64,000 nt of DNA from CAIWTU01 sp963815135 (GTDB lineage: Bacteria; Desulfobacterota; Desulfuromonadia; Geobacterales; Geobacteraceae), in the NCBI GenBank assembly GCA_963815135.1, contig CAWFFO010000001.1, positions 372,001 to 436,000 on the forward strand, given 5' to 3'. The translations under genes and the position numbers were made by a program. Positions 7,592 to 16,946 of the stretch are shown here, one piece after another. Positions within the stretch are counted from its first letter, which is position 1; every line of letters starts with the position of its first letter. Under the pieces are notes generated by a model, which had not been told where the DNA came from, searched no databases, and was given only the letters and a program-made list of their open reading frames with translations.

Positions 7592-10016
7592 ATGACTGAA
7601 CAGGAAAAGGAAAATATGAATAACGGAAACGGCGGGGATGCAGGTGAAAAGGAAAAGGAAACAGGCGGGCTTGTGGTCGCCACAGAAATACTCCCGAAAT
7701 TCCTGCCTGTTTTCCCCCTGAAAATGCGGCCCGCCTTTCCCGGAATTCTCATGCCCCTGGTAATTAAGGGAGCGGAAAAGGTTGCGGCCCTGAAACGCGT
7801 CATGGAAACCACGGATCGGACCATCGGCCTCGTTCTGGTTAAGGATATGGAAGGTGAAGAGACTCCGCAAAACATGTACAGGGTTGGTGTGGCCGCCAAA
7901 GTGCTGCAGGTCGTGCACTCGGACGAGGAAAGCGCCCATATCCTTGCTAATAACCTGGAACGCTTCATAATCGAGGAATTATCGGTATCGGAAGAAGGGC
8001 TGGTAGCCTCGGTATCATACCATTTCAGTGCCGAGCTTTCAGTTAATCCGGAGCTCCAGGCTTATTCCATGGCAATAATTTCAACTCTCAAGGAATTGAT
8101 ACAGCTCAATCCGCTCTTTTCAGAAGAGACCAAGCTGTATCTAAGTCGCTCCAGTATGGACGACCCAGGCCGGCTCTCGGATTTTGCCGCTAATCTTACC
8201 AGTGCCGAAGGACGGGAATTGCAACAGGTGCTGGAGACATTCGATGTGCGCCATCGAATCGACAGGGTTCTGGTCCTTCTTAAGAAGGAACTGGAAATAT
8301 ACCGCCTTCAAAGCAAAATCACCAAACAGATCGAAGAGACAGATTTCCGCTCGCCAGCGCGAGTTTTTTCTCCGTGAACAGCTGAAAATGATAAAGAAGG
8401 AACTCGGCCTGGAGAAAGAGGGGAAAGTCACGGAAATCGAAAAATTCAGGGAGCGTATGAAAGCCTTGAAACTTAACGATGAAGCGACAAAGGCGGTTGA
8501 AGAGGAACTGGAAAAATTGCAGGTCATTGAACCGACATCACCGGAATATAATGTAAGCCGCAATTATCTGGACTGGTTGACGATATTGCCGTGGGGGAAG
8601 TACAGCAAGGATTCCTATAACCTGGCCAAGGCCCGGAGGGTTCTGGATCGAGACCATTACGGCCTCAAGGATGTAAAAGAGCGCATTATTGAGTTCATAG
8701 CTGTCGGCAAGATGAAAGGTGACATATCCGGATCGATTCTCTGTCTTGTGGGACCACCGGGTGTCGGCAAGACATCGGTCGGGAAAAGCATTGCCGATGC
8801 TCTGGGAAGGAATTTTTACAGGTTTTCACTGGGCGGAATGAGGGACGAGGCTGAAATCAAGGGACACCGCCGTACATATATCGGCGCCATGCCCGGCAAG
8901 TTCATACAGGCGATGAAGAGGGCCGCGACTTCCAATCCCGTCCTCATGCTCGACGAAATTGACAAGATAGGGATTTCTTATCAGGGGGACCCGGCCTCGG
9001 CGTTGCTGGAGGTTCTTGATCCGGAACAGAACGCGACTTTCAGGGATCATTACCTGGATGTTCCTTTTGATCTTTCCAACGTGTTATTCGTGGCGACTGC
9101 AAACCAGTTGGATACCATCCCTCCTGCGCTTCTCGACAGGATGGAAGTAATCCGGCTGGCCGGTTACATACTGGAGGAAAAAGTCGAGATTGCTAAGCGT
9201 TATCTGATTCCCAAGGCAATTGAGGGGCACGGACTTAAAAAGGAGCAGGTAACAATAGAAAAAGATGCTCTGATTTACATAATCGACGGTTATGCGCGCG
9301 AAGCCGGAGTGCGGAATCTGGAAAAAAGGATCAAGAAAATAATGCGTCGGGCCGCCATGGAATTCGCCCAGGGAAAAACCGACTCGATCAGGATAGTCAG
9401 AAAAGATGTCGAGAGCTATCTCGGGAATCCGGTGTTCAATCCGGATGAACTGTTCGAAAATACGCCCGGTGTGGTTACCGGCCTTGCCTGGACAAGTTAC
9501 GGCGGCGCGACACTGCAGATTGAAGCCGCAGCAGTCACGAGCAGTTCCAAAGGATTCAGGCAGACCGGACAACTGGGTAACGTGATGGTTGAAAGCTCCA
9601 ACATTGCCTACTCTTACGTAATGGCCCACCTTGCACAATATGGCGCCGAAACCGACTTTTTCGACAAGAGATTCGTACATCTTCATGTGCCGGCCGGAGC
9701 TACTCCCAAGGACGGACCGTCGGCCGGGGTTACCATGGCAACGGCACTCATTTCGATGATCATAGGAAAACCGGTTCTGAAAAAACTGGCCATGACCGGA
9801 GAGTTGACCCTGACGGGAAGGGTTCTGCCCATCGGCGGCGTAAAGGAAAAGACCATAGCCGCAAGGCGTTCAGGGATTAAAAATCTCATTTTCCCGGAGG
9901 CAAACAGGAAGGATTTTGAAGAACTCCCCGATTATCTGAAAAAAGGTCTCAAGCCTCACTTTGTCAGAGAATACGACGAAGTTTACCGAATAGCATTCGG
10001 GATAAAAAGTAAGTAA
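7592..10016 (+). CDS. lon: ATP-dependent protease Lon, with one frameshift
   Basis: Hexameric AAA+ serine protease that degrades misfolded and regulatory proteins in the cytosol. The LON N-domain spans roughly the first 230 residues, the Walker A GPPGVGKTS lies near nt 8750-8776, and the protease domain has catalytic Ser (codon 9720-9722, DGPSAG) and Lys (9849-9851, KEKT). The frame changes at about nt 8336-8342: KQIEE ends in one frame and ISARQREFF continues in the next, one surplus base in GAGACAG. Corrected length about 807 residues, normal for Lon. No gene overlaps the join, so a sequencing error or recent mutation is likelier than a functional split. Confidence 0.92.
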
Positions 10017-10162
10017 ATCCCCATGGTTTATCTATATTTTGGTCTGTATTTTATGTATGACAGGCGGGGGGGCAGACGATTTCGAAGTTTGTCTTCTCTG
10101 CCCTGCCTGCAGTGATCTGATCGGCATGAAGTATTTCTTTCAGAGCGGATTGCTTGTTAATT

Positions 10163-10348
10163 TCAGAGCCCTGTCAATTCATCGCTCAGTTCCAGAAAAA
10201 CCTGTCCATTGCGTGAAAGCTGCATTAACGGACTCGTGAAGACAACATTGTCTGTAAGATACCCTGTAGCCAGGTATGACGCCACCCCTTTGGATGTGGC
10301 AACCAGTGTCCCAGGTGTTATGATCGGTAACTGTTCGAAGTATTTCAT
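10163..10348 (-). CDS. Small hypothetical protein, 61 residues
   Basis: Not recognised. Begins MKYFEQLPIITPG, with no signal peptide or membrane segment. GGGGAGGA stands 6 bases upstream of the ATG, a strong ribosome-binding site. It lies 83 bases downstream of another small gene on the same strand; the two probably form an operon. Coding status rests on the ribosome-binding site and the pairing, as no family was recognised. Confidence 0.45.
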   Translation of the reverse strand: MKYFEQLPIITPGTLVATSKGVASYLATGYLTDNVVFTSPLMQLSRNGQVFLELSDELTGL

Positions 10349-10431
10349 TTCGGTTTCCTCCCCGGCTGTCAGAATTTGGTCTAGCCAGTTATTTCAGGCT
10401 CTGGGATTCATTTGCAAATGACCATCAGTTT

Positions 10432-10674
10432 CTATACAGCCGTCTCTGGATAAGCCGGATGATTCAAAAGGTGAATAGTCGAAGCATCGACTGTTTCGCA
10501 TCTTCCGTCTTGGTGTTCAATAAGAACCCTTCTGTTACCCAAGTCAAAATGCCTTACTGAAACAATCTCTCCTGCAGGGAGCCAGATTGCGTGTTTCATC
10601 TCCGCACCTCCCTCCAGCCTTGTCGATAGAAAACCTGACAGGTTTTCATCGATATCGGCGTACCTGTTTGTCAT
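10432..10674 (-). CDS. Small hypothetical protein, 80 residues
   Basis: Not recognised. The chosen start (MTNRYADIDENL) has GGGAG at a 5-base spacing; an upstream in-frame ATG at 10722 would add 16 residues but lacks a ribosome-binding site. The centre (WLPAGEIVSVRHFDLGNRRVLIEH) looks like a small beta-rich fold. No membrane segment. It lies downstream of an extended palindrome and the enolase terminator and could have its own promoter there. Confidence 0.5.
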   Translation of the reverse strand: MTNRYADIDENLSGFLSTRLEGGAEMKHAIWLPAGEIVSVRHFDLGNRRVLIEHQDGRCETVDASTIHLLNHPAYPETAV

Positions 10675-10853
10675 GTGTTCTCCCATATATCTAATTGTTT
10701 TATCAAATTCAGGATTTATCATTTTACATCTGAATTGACTTTTTAATGAATTCTTTGCATCTTGTATACCAATATAAATGTTGCTGTAATCTGCTTGAAA
10801 TATTGCTGTATTAAATTGTTGATTTCTTTGATCGTTATATTGGTCGCCAAATA

Positions 10854-10895
10854 GTTGACAGAAAGCGTAAATATTAATTTACACATTCTGTCAAC
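10854..10895. repeat. 42-bp extended palindrome between a small gene and eno
   Basis: Outer arms GTTGACAGAA (10854-10863) and TTCTGTCAAC (10886-10895) are perfect complements. Inside lies a second inverted repeat, GTAAAT/ATTTAC, around ATTA. There is no T run, and it is distinct from the eno terminator at 10905-10933. It may be an operator for the small genes at 10163-10674 or a remnant of a repeat element. Confidence 0.6.
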
Positions 10896-10904
10896 ATAGA
10901 TGCT

Positions 10905-10933
10905 AAAAAAGGCGGGATGGTTACCGCCTTTTT
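10905..10933 (-). terminator. Terminator of eno, bidirectional form
   Basis: GGCGG (10911-10915) pairs with CCGCC (10924-10928), flanked by an A run on the left and a T run on the right, so it can work in both directions. It lies 31 bases past the eno stop. Confidence 0.82.
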
Positions 10934-10963
10934 CATTGCATTGATAATTTAAGCTTTCTTCTT

Positions 10964-12250
10964 CTATTTCAGGTTGTAAAAAACATTTTTTCCCCTGAAA
11001 ACAGAGACGCTTCCAAGTTCATCCTCGATTCGAAGCAGCTGATTGTATTTACAGATACGGTCGGTACGGCAGAGGGATCCGGTTTTGAGTTGGCCGGAGT
11101 TTACGGCCACGGCTAGGTCCGCCAGGGTAGTGTCTTCGGTTTCTCCCGACCGGTGGGAGATGACGGTGGTGTAACCGGCACGCTTCGCGGTTTCTATGGC
11201 TTCAAGAGTCTCGGTCAAGGTGCCGATCTGGTTCAGTTTAATGAGTATGGAATTGGCGATTCCCTTGTCAATGCCTTCCTTGAGTATTTTGCTGTTAGTG
11301 ACGAACAGGTCGTCTCCCACAAGCTGGATTTTTTTGCCAAGCCTGTCGGTAAGCATTTTCCAGCCGTCCCAATCGTTTTCAGCCATACCGTCTTCAATGG
11401 AGATAATCGGATATTTGTTTACCAGGTTTTCATAGAAATCCACGAGCTGTTCCGGGGTCTTCTCAGGCTTCTCCTCGTTCTCCAGGTAATATTTACCATC
11501 CTTGAACAGCTCCGAGGAAGCTACGTCAAGGGCGAGCAGGATATCTTCTCCAGGTTTGTAGCCGGCTTTTTCAATCGCTTCCATGATGACCTGGAGCGCC
11601 TCTTCGTTGGATTTCAGATTTGGTGCAAAACCACCTTCGTCACCGACTGAAGTATTGTATCCCTTATTTTTCAGGACGCTCTTCAGAGTGTGAAATACCT
11701 CGGCTCCCATCCTCAGCGCATCCGAAAAATTTCCAGCTCCGGCGGGCATGATCATGAATTCCTGTATATCAACATTGTTGTCTGCATGTGCGCCGCCGTT
11801 AAGAATATTCATCATCGGCAGAGGCAGTTCCTTAGCATTTACCCCGCCGATGTACTGGTAGAGCGGCAGTCCCACTTCTTCGGCTGCAGCCTTTGCCACG
11901 GCAAGGGAAACGCCCAGAATGGCGTTTGCACCCAGGTTGCTTTTGAACTCGGTGCCGTCAATCTGCAGCATTTTGCTGTCGATTCCCACCTGGTCCGTAG
12001 CTTCCATGCCGATAACCTGCTCGGCGATCAGGTTGTTAACGTTGTTTACAGCCTTTAATACACCTTTTCCCATATATCTGGATTTGTCACCGTCCCTGAG
12101 TTCCAATGCTTCACGCTCGCCTGTTGAGGCTCCGGAAGGAACAGCGGCTCTTCCCATAACTCCGGATTCGAGAAAAACTTCAACTTCCAGTGTAGGGTTG
12201 CCTCTCGAATCGATTATTTCACGGGCATATACATCAGTGATTTCACTCAT
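10964..12250 (-). CDS. eno: Enolase
   Basis: Interconverts 2-phosphoglycerate and phosphoenolpyruvate in glycolysis and gluconeogenesis. 428 residues, normal length. Conserved segments are SGASTGEREALELRD, metal ligands in LALDVASSEL, SIEDGM and VGDDLFVTN, the catalytic lysine in IKLNQIGT, and SHRSGETEDT. Ribosome-binding site AAGGAG, 7 bases before the ATG. Transcribed alone; divergent from pgpH. Confidence 0.97.
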   Translation of the reverse strand: MSEITDVYAREIIDSRGNPTLEVEVFLESGVMGRAAVPSGASTGEREALELRDGDKSRYMGKGVLKAVNNVNNLIAEQVIGMEATDQVGIDSKMLQIDGTEFKSNLGANAILGVSLAVAKAAAEEVGLPLYQYIGGVNAKELPLPMMNILNGGAHADNNVDIQEFMIMPAGAGNFSDALRMGAEVFHTLKSVLKNKGYNTSVGDEGGFAPNLKSNEEALQVIMEAIEKAGYKPGEDILLALDVASSELFKDGKYYLENEEKPEKTPEQLVDFYENLVNKYPIISIEDGMAENDWDGWKMLTDRLGKKIQLVGDDLFVTNSKILKEGIDKGIANSILIKLNQIGTLTETLEAIETAKRAGYTTVISHRSGETEDTTLADLAVAVNSGQLKTGSLCRTDRICKYNQLLRIEDELGSVSVFRGKNVFYNLK

Positions 12251-12399
12251 TGTCGACTCCTTGCGAAGAAATTTGAATGGCAGGTCGTCGGACCTGGAAA
12301 CAACGGGAAAATATATATCACACTTTGACCGAAATGCAGCACAAATTAATTTTATTGTAAAAAGGAGGAGATTACCTTTAATCGTTACTACTGTTTACG

Positions 12400-12429
12400 T
12401 TGACATAAGCCGAGGATAGACGATATAGT
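12400..12429 (+). promoter_or_regulatory. Candidate sigma-70 promoter of pgpH
   Basis: TTGACA (12400-12405), 18-base spacer, TATAGT (12424-12429). The leader of about 78 bases contains a small hairpin, GCCGG/CCGGC at 12461-12477, without a T run. Confidence 0.5.
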
Positions 12430-12513
12430 AAAAAATCGGGCTGTAAAATGCTCTCATCCAGCCGGGTTCAAACCGGCAGATGAATTAAATGTATTTAAGG
12501 GATTGTCTGCTAA

Positions 12514-14913
12514 ATGCCTACTGATCAGGTCCGTACGGAAAAAAAAGGCAAAAAGCCGTTTGTTTCACGGGCACGGAACTTTTTTTATCGTTTTACGGAT
12601 AAATTGACGGAAGAGAAGAACGAACACAAAGTCCGGATTTTATTGCTTTTCCTTACTGCCGCTCTCCTCTCTTTGCTGATCGTGCCGGATCAGCATTTTG
12701 TCACTTCCAGGTTTAATGCCGGAGATATTGCTACCACCGATATCCGGGCTACCCAGAGGTACATCCTTCAAGACGAGATACTCACGGAGAAAAAACGTAC
12801 AGCCGCCATGGCATCGGTACCGTTCGTATATAATTATTATCCGAACAGGGCCAAGGAACTGACGGGACGATTTGAACAGGCATTGTCCCTGGTTCCGGAG
12901 GCAAAAAACCGTGATACGACCGAAACAAAGGATACACTGCTCAGGTCCGTCGCTGAAGCACTCGGTTGCAGTATAACTGTCAGGGAACTTAATACCTTGG
13001 AGAGGGTAGGGGCAAAAGAAAATTTTCTTTCAGAGATCAAGAGAATTCTGACCGAAGTCTATGCTCGCAAGGTTGTTGCAGATAATAAGCTGTTTTCCGC
13101 CGACAGGAGCCACGGGATCGTGATAATCGATACCGAAAGCGGAAAGATTGCTGATCGTTCGGATGTTGCCGCATCCTCGATAGATGTAGCTGAAGCGGGC
13201 AAAATCCTGCAAAAAATGTATATCAAGGGTGCGGGCGGATACAGGAACTCTGAAATTATCAAAGGAGTTCTCGTCAAGGCGCTTCAACCGAACCTTGTTT
13301 TCGACCGTGACGCAACGGAGAAAAAGAAAAGTGAGGTTTCCGCGGCCGTGAAGCCTGTATTTTTTCAGGTCAAACGCGGTGAGATGATCGTCCGGGAGGG
13401 AGAACGGATATCCGAAGAGCAGGCCCTGAAACTCAACAAGATCTTCCAGGTCCGGCAGGGTATCCACAGGTTTTTTTCCGGTATCGGGATCTTTGCGATT
13501 ATCCTTGTCATTTTCTACTTTCCATATCGTTTCAGTCAGAAAAGTATCAGGAAGTTCAGCCCTTCCTGCAAGGACCTGATGTTTCTGTCCACGTTAACGC
13601 TTATCGTTTTTCTCCTTCTCAAAACCTCCCATAACATATCATCGGCACTGGGAATGACCTTCCCCCATATAGATACGAACATTTATTTCTATCTCTTTCC
13701 CTTCGCAGCCTCGACAATGCTGGTTAGAATAATACTCAATTCAGAGGTGGCTCTCGTATATTGCACCGCCTGCGCGCCTCTGCTCGGCATACTGTTCAAC
13801 AACAGTCTTCCTGTTGTAATATATGCTTTGCTGGGAGGAGTGATCGGCGCTCACGGAGTCCGGCACTGCAAGGACAGGGGAACCATTTATACGGCCGGTC
13901 TGAAAGTCAGCGTGGTAAACATGGCCCTTGCCGCGCCTTTCCAGTTCCTTAATGACGGCATGTTTTCCATGCAGATCGTGTATGTGGTCATTTTTGCTTT
14001 TATTGGGGGAATTATCAATGCACTTGTCGTTTCCGGGACAATACCGGTTGTAGAAGCGCTTTTTCAGTATACTACCGATATCAAACTGCTCGAGTTGTCG
14101 AATTTAAATTCTCCGGTGTTACGGGAACTCATGATTCGCGCTCCAGGAACGTATCACCACAGCGTGATGGTCGGCAATCTCGTCGAAGCAGCGGCCGAGG
14201 CTATCAGTGCAAATCCTCTGCTCTCGCGTGTAGCAGCATATTATCACGATATTGGAAAAGTCAGTAAGCCGCTCTATTTCATTGAGAACATAAAGGGCGT
14301 TGAAAACAGACATGACAAGCTGACCCCGAACATGAGTGCTCTAATTCTTATTTCCCATGTTAAAGAAGGTGTAGAAGTTGCCCGCGAGAATCGGCTCGGC
14401 AAGCCAATTATAGATATAATCCGGCAACATCATGGCACCGCACTCATAAAATATTTTTACCAGAAAGCCAAAAGTCTTGACTCTGATGAGACTTCTTCTG
14501 TGGACGAATCAGATTTCCGATACCCCGGCCCCAAGCCCCAGACGAGAGAAGCCGGTCTTGTAATGCTTGCCGACTGTGTGGAGGCCGCTTCGAGGACATT
14601 GGCAGACCCGACCCCTTCACGCATCCAGGGGATGGTACAGAAGATCATCAATAATATTTTTATCGATGGCCAGCTCGAAGAGTGCGAATTGTCGCTGAAG
14701 AGCCTGCACGAGATCGCCAAAAGTTTCAACTGTGTGCTTTCAGGGATTTACCATCAGAGAATAGACTATCCCGAGCCTGCGCATAAGGTGAGCGAGAGGA
14801 AAAAGAACGTTGAAAATTCTGATAGCGAACAGACAAAAACGACATCGGATACCGCTGAAAAATCTGAAAAAGGCAGCGGAGATGATCTTAAGAGACTTGG
14901 GATATCCAGATAG
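12514..14913 (+). CDS. pgpH: 7TM-HD membrane phosphodiesterase PgpH
   Basis: A 799-residue membrane protein: one N-terminal transmembrane helix (about residues 42-60), a long extracytoplasmic 7TMR-HDED domain, seven membrane helices (about 320-520) and a cytoplasmic HD domain with H578/D579 in YYHDIGK. Family members hydrolyse cyclic di-AMP to pApA. The family sits next to ybeY in many bacteria, as here. The C-terminal tail after residue 765 is polar, low-complexity and overlaps the ybeY start by 104 bases. Confidence 0.88.
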   Translation: MPTDQVRTEKKGKKPFVSRARNFFYRFTDKLTEEKNEHKVRILLLFLTAALLSLLIVPDQHFVTSRFNAGDIATTDIRATQRYILQDEILTEKKRTAAMASVPFVYNYYPNRAKELTGRFEQALSLVPEAKNRDTTETKDTLLRSVAEALGCSITVRELNTLERVGAKENFLSEIKRILTEVYARKVVADNKLFSADRSHGIVIIDTESGKIADRSDVAASSIDVAEAGKILQKMYIKGAGGYRNSEIIKGVLVKALQPNLVFDRDATEKKKSEVSAAVKPVFFQVKRGEMIVREGERISEEQALKLNKIFQVRQGIHRFFSGIGIFAIILVIFYFPYRFSQKSIRKFSPSCKDLMFLSTLTLIVFLLLKTSHNISSALGMTFPHIDTNIYFYLFPFAASTMLVRIILNSEVALVYCTACAPLLGILFNNSLPVVIYALLGGVIGAHGVRHCKDRGTIYTAGLKVSVVNMALAAPFQFLNDGMFSMQIVYVVIFAFIGGIINALVVSGTIPVVEALFQYTTDIKLLELSNLNSPVLRELMIRAPGTYHHSVMVGNLVEAAAEAISANPLLSRVAAYYHDIGKVSKPLYFIENIKGVENRHDKLTPNMSALILISHVKEGVEVARENRLGKPIIDIIRQHHGTALIKYFYQKAKSLDSDETSSVDESDFRYPGPKPQTREAGLVMLADCVEAASRTLADPTPSRIQGMVQKIINNIFIDGQLEECELSLKSLHEIAKSFNCVLSGIYHQRIDYPEPAHKVSERKKNVENSDSEQTKTTSDTAEKSEKGSGDDLKRLGISR

Positions 14914-15262
14914 CGAGCTTTCCATTTCCATTGTCGGGGACAGGAGTATCCGGCGGATAAACAGGGAATATCTGGGGAAGGACAGACCGACTAATGTCAT
15001 CTCTTTTTCCATGCGGGAGGGGGACTTCGGAGAGCTTAACCCCGATATTCTTGGCGATGTGGTCCTGTCAGCGGATACCGCCTTGCATGAGGCCGAAGAA
15101 GGAGGAACGACATTCTTTGGCCGGCTGGTTTTCCTAACTCTGCACGGTATCCTTCATCTGGCCGGTTATGATCACGAGAGAAGCGGTGAAGAGGAAGCCG
15201 CTAAAATGGAAATGAAGGAACGTGAAGTTTTCGCCATGCTTGAAAATGAGGGTCTGGTTTAA
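14810..15262 (+). CDS. ybeY: Endoribonuclease YbeY
   Basis: A 150-residue metal-dependent RNase for 16S rRNA 3'-end maturation and ribosome quality control. The zinc motif HGILHLAGYDH is at residues 112-122 (H112, H116, H122). The TTG start gives a typical N-terminus (KILIANRQKR) and has GAGAGGAAAAAG upstream. It therefore lies 104 bases inside the pgpH reading frame, in a different frame. Confidence 0.9.
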   Translation: MKILIANRQKRHRIPLKNLKKAAEMILRDLGYPDSELSISIVGDRSIRRINREYLGKDRPTNVISFSMREGDFGELNPDILGDVVLSADTALHEAEEGGTTFFGRLVFLTLHGILHLAGYDHERSGEEEAAKMEMKEREVFAMLENEGLV

Positions 15263-15309
15263 AGGCAGGAAGGAAATAGTCCGGGTTTTTTCCGATTAAC
15301 AGGTCTACT

Positions 15310-16017
15310 ATGAAACCGAAAACATATACTGACTCAATTAACTGCGCGATTGAAGGTATCTTGTATGCCGCAAGGACGCAAAAGCACATGCGAAACCATT
15401 TCCTGACGGCTCTTGTCCTGTTGTTAACTCTCCTGATTATGAGAGTTTCAACACTGGAATTCATCCTTATAGCCATTTGCGTTTCTTTCGTACTTTTTGC
15501 CGAGTTGATGAATACCGCCATTGAGGTGGTGGTTGACATGGTATCTCCGGATTTCCACCCCCTCGCGAAGGTGGCGAAGGATGTGGCCGCTGGGGCTGTG
15601 CTTGTTGCGGCCATAGGCGCGGCCGTGATGGGTCTCCTTATATTGTCCCGCTATATTTTTCCTGTTTACAGGGAGGCACTTGACATGATCGGAACACCAA
15701 CCGAGCTTGGAGCAGTTGTTGCAATACTAATTGTTATAATTTCGGTTGTCATCCTGAAGGCACTTGCGGGCAAGGGGGCTCCGCTTCAGGGGGGATTGCC
15801 CAGTGGACATTCCGCCGTTGCATTTTCCATAGCCACTATCGTATCCTTCGCCTCCATGGATCCAGTCAGCTCTGTTCTGACTCTTGCCATGGCACTTATG
15901 GTATGCAACTCAAGGATTCTGCTGCGTCTTCATACCATCAGGGAAGTTGTTTTCGGGGCCGGACTCGGATTTGCACTCACCTTGATTGTTCTGGTATTGT
16001 TCAAACATTTTTCTTGA
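15310..16017 (+). CDS. Fused lipid kinase (DgkA type) and PAP2 phosphatase
   Basis: 235 residues. The N-terminal half is a DgkA/undecaprenol-kinase domain of three membrane helices with E65, N68 and E72 in AELMNTAIEVVVD and a KDVAAGAV motif. The C-terminal half is a PAP2 phosphatase with PSGH (164-167) and SR-x5-H (S201, R202, H208), followed by Glu212 where Asp is usual. A kinase joined to a phosphatase suggests recycling of undecaprenol or diacylglycerol phosphates at the inner membrane. Substrate not determined. Sits between ybeY and a CorC-like gene. Confidence 0.82.
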   Translation: MKPKTYTDSINCAIEGILYAARTQKHMRNHFLTALVLLLTLLIMRVSTLEFILIAICVSFVLFAELMNTAIEVVVDMVSPDFHPLAKVAKDVAAGAVLVAAIGAAVMGLLILSRYIFPVYREALDMIGTPTELGAVVAILIVIISVVILKALAGKGAPLQGGLPSGHSAVAFSIATIVSFASMDPVSSVLTLAMALMVCNSRILLRLHTIREVVFGAGLGFALTLIVLVLFKHFS

Positions 16018-16094
16018 GCCTAATTTAATTGATAATGTATATGCAGAATTACAGCATGATAATTCGATGCACTTGTTACGGAGGATATTCATAA

Positions 16095-16946
16095 TTGGAA
16101 GAAGGTTCCAGGAAAAGGCCGGGACTAATTGAATTGATGATGCGTTATTTGACCGGTCGAAAGAAGGTAACAGAGGAAGAGATTCAGGAAATCATGGCGG
16201 CCGGTGAGGAAGAAGGCCTCATTAACGAAGAAGAAAACGCCATGATACGCTCCATTCTCCAGTTTCGGGATACGGTAGTCCGTGAGGTAATGGTGTCCAG
16301 GACCGACATGGCCTGTATCAGCAGCGAGGCGACGGTAAGTGAAATATTGAGGGAAATTATAGCCTGTGGCCATTCCCGCATGCCTGTCTACGAAGAAACG
16401 ATCGATAACATTGTCGGCCTGGTTTACGCGAAGGATCTCCTCAAATATTGGGGGATGGAGACTTCGACTATAAACCTGAAAAATATCATGCGGACACCAT
16501 ACTTTGTCCCGGAAACGAAAAACCTCGAAGAACTTCTTCAGGAATTCAAACTGAAAAGGGTTCATATTGCCATTGTAATCGACGAATACGGCGGTACATC
16601 CGGGCTTGTGACCATAGAGGACGTACTTGAGCAAATAGTAGGTGATATCCAGGATGAGTACGATCTCGAAGAGGAATGGATAATACAGCTGCCGGACGGT
16701 GCTCACGAGGTTGACGGAAGGTTCCCGATCGAGGAACTGGAAGAACATCTCGGGATAGAGATCGAGAGAGATAAATTTGACACGGTAAGTGGTCTGATTT
16801 ACCATCTGACCGGAAGGATCCCGAGTATCGGTGAAGAAATCGACGGTGGCCGCTTTCAGCTGGTTATACTTGATGCGGACGAAAGAAAGATTAAGAAAGT
16901 GCGGATCATACTTAAAGAAGAAGAAAAAGAGGAGTCTTCAGAATAG
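16095..16946 (+). CDS. CorC/HlyC-like CBS-domain protein
   Basis: A 283-residue cytosolic protein with two CBS domains (about 65-190) and a C-terminal CorC_HlyC (transporter-associated) domain. EYGGTSGLVTIEDVLEQIVGDI is the family hallmark of the second CBS repeat. It lacks the DUF21 membrane part of larger CNNM homologues. Such proteins are linked to Mg2+/Co2+ efflux, and genes for them commonly stand next to ybeY and lnt. TTG start after GGAGGAT; the stop overlaps the lnt start by one base. Confidence 0.88.
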   Translation: MEEGSRKRPGLIELMMRYLTGRKKVTEEEIQEIMAAGEEEGLINEEENAMIRSILQFRDTVVREVMVSRTDMACISSEATVSEILREIIACGHSRMPVYEETIDNIVGLVYAKDLLKYWGMETSTINLKNIMRTPYFVPETKNLEELLQEFKLKRVHIAIVIDEYGGTSGLVTIEDVLEQIVGDIQDEYDLEEEWIIQLPDGAHEVDGRFPIEELEEHLGIEIERDKFDTVSGLIYHLTGRIPSIGEEIDGGRFQLVILDADERKIKKVRIILKEEEKEESSE

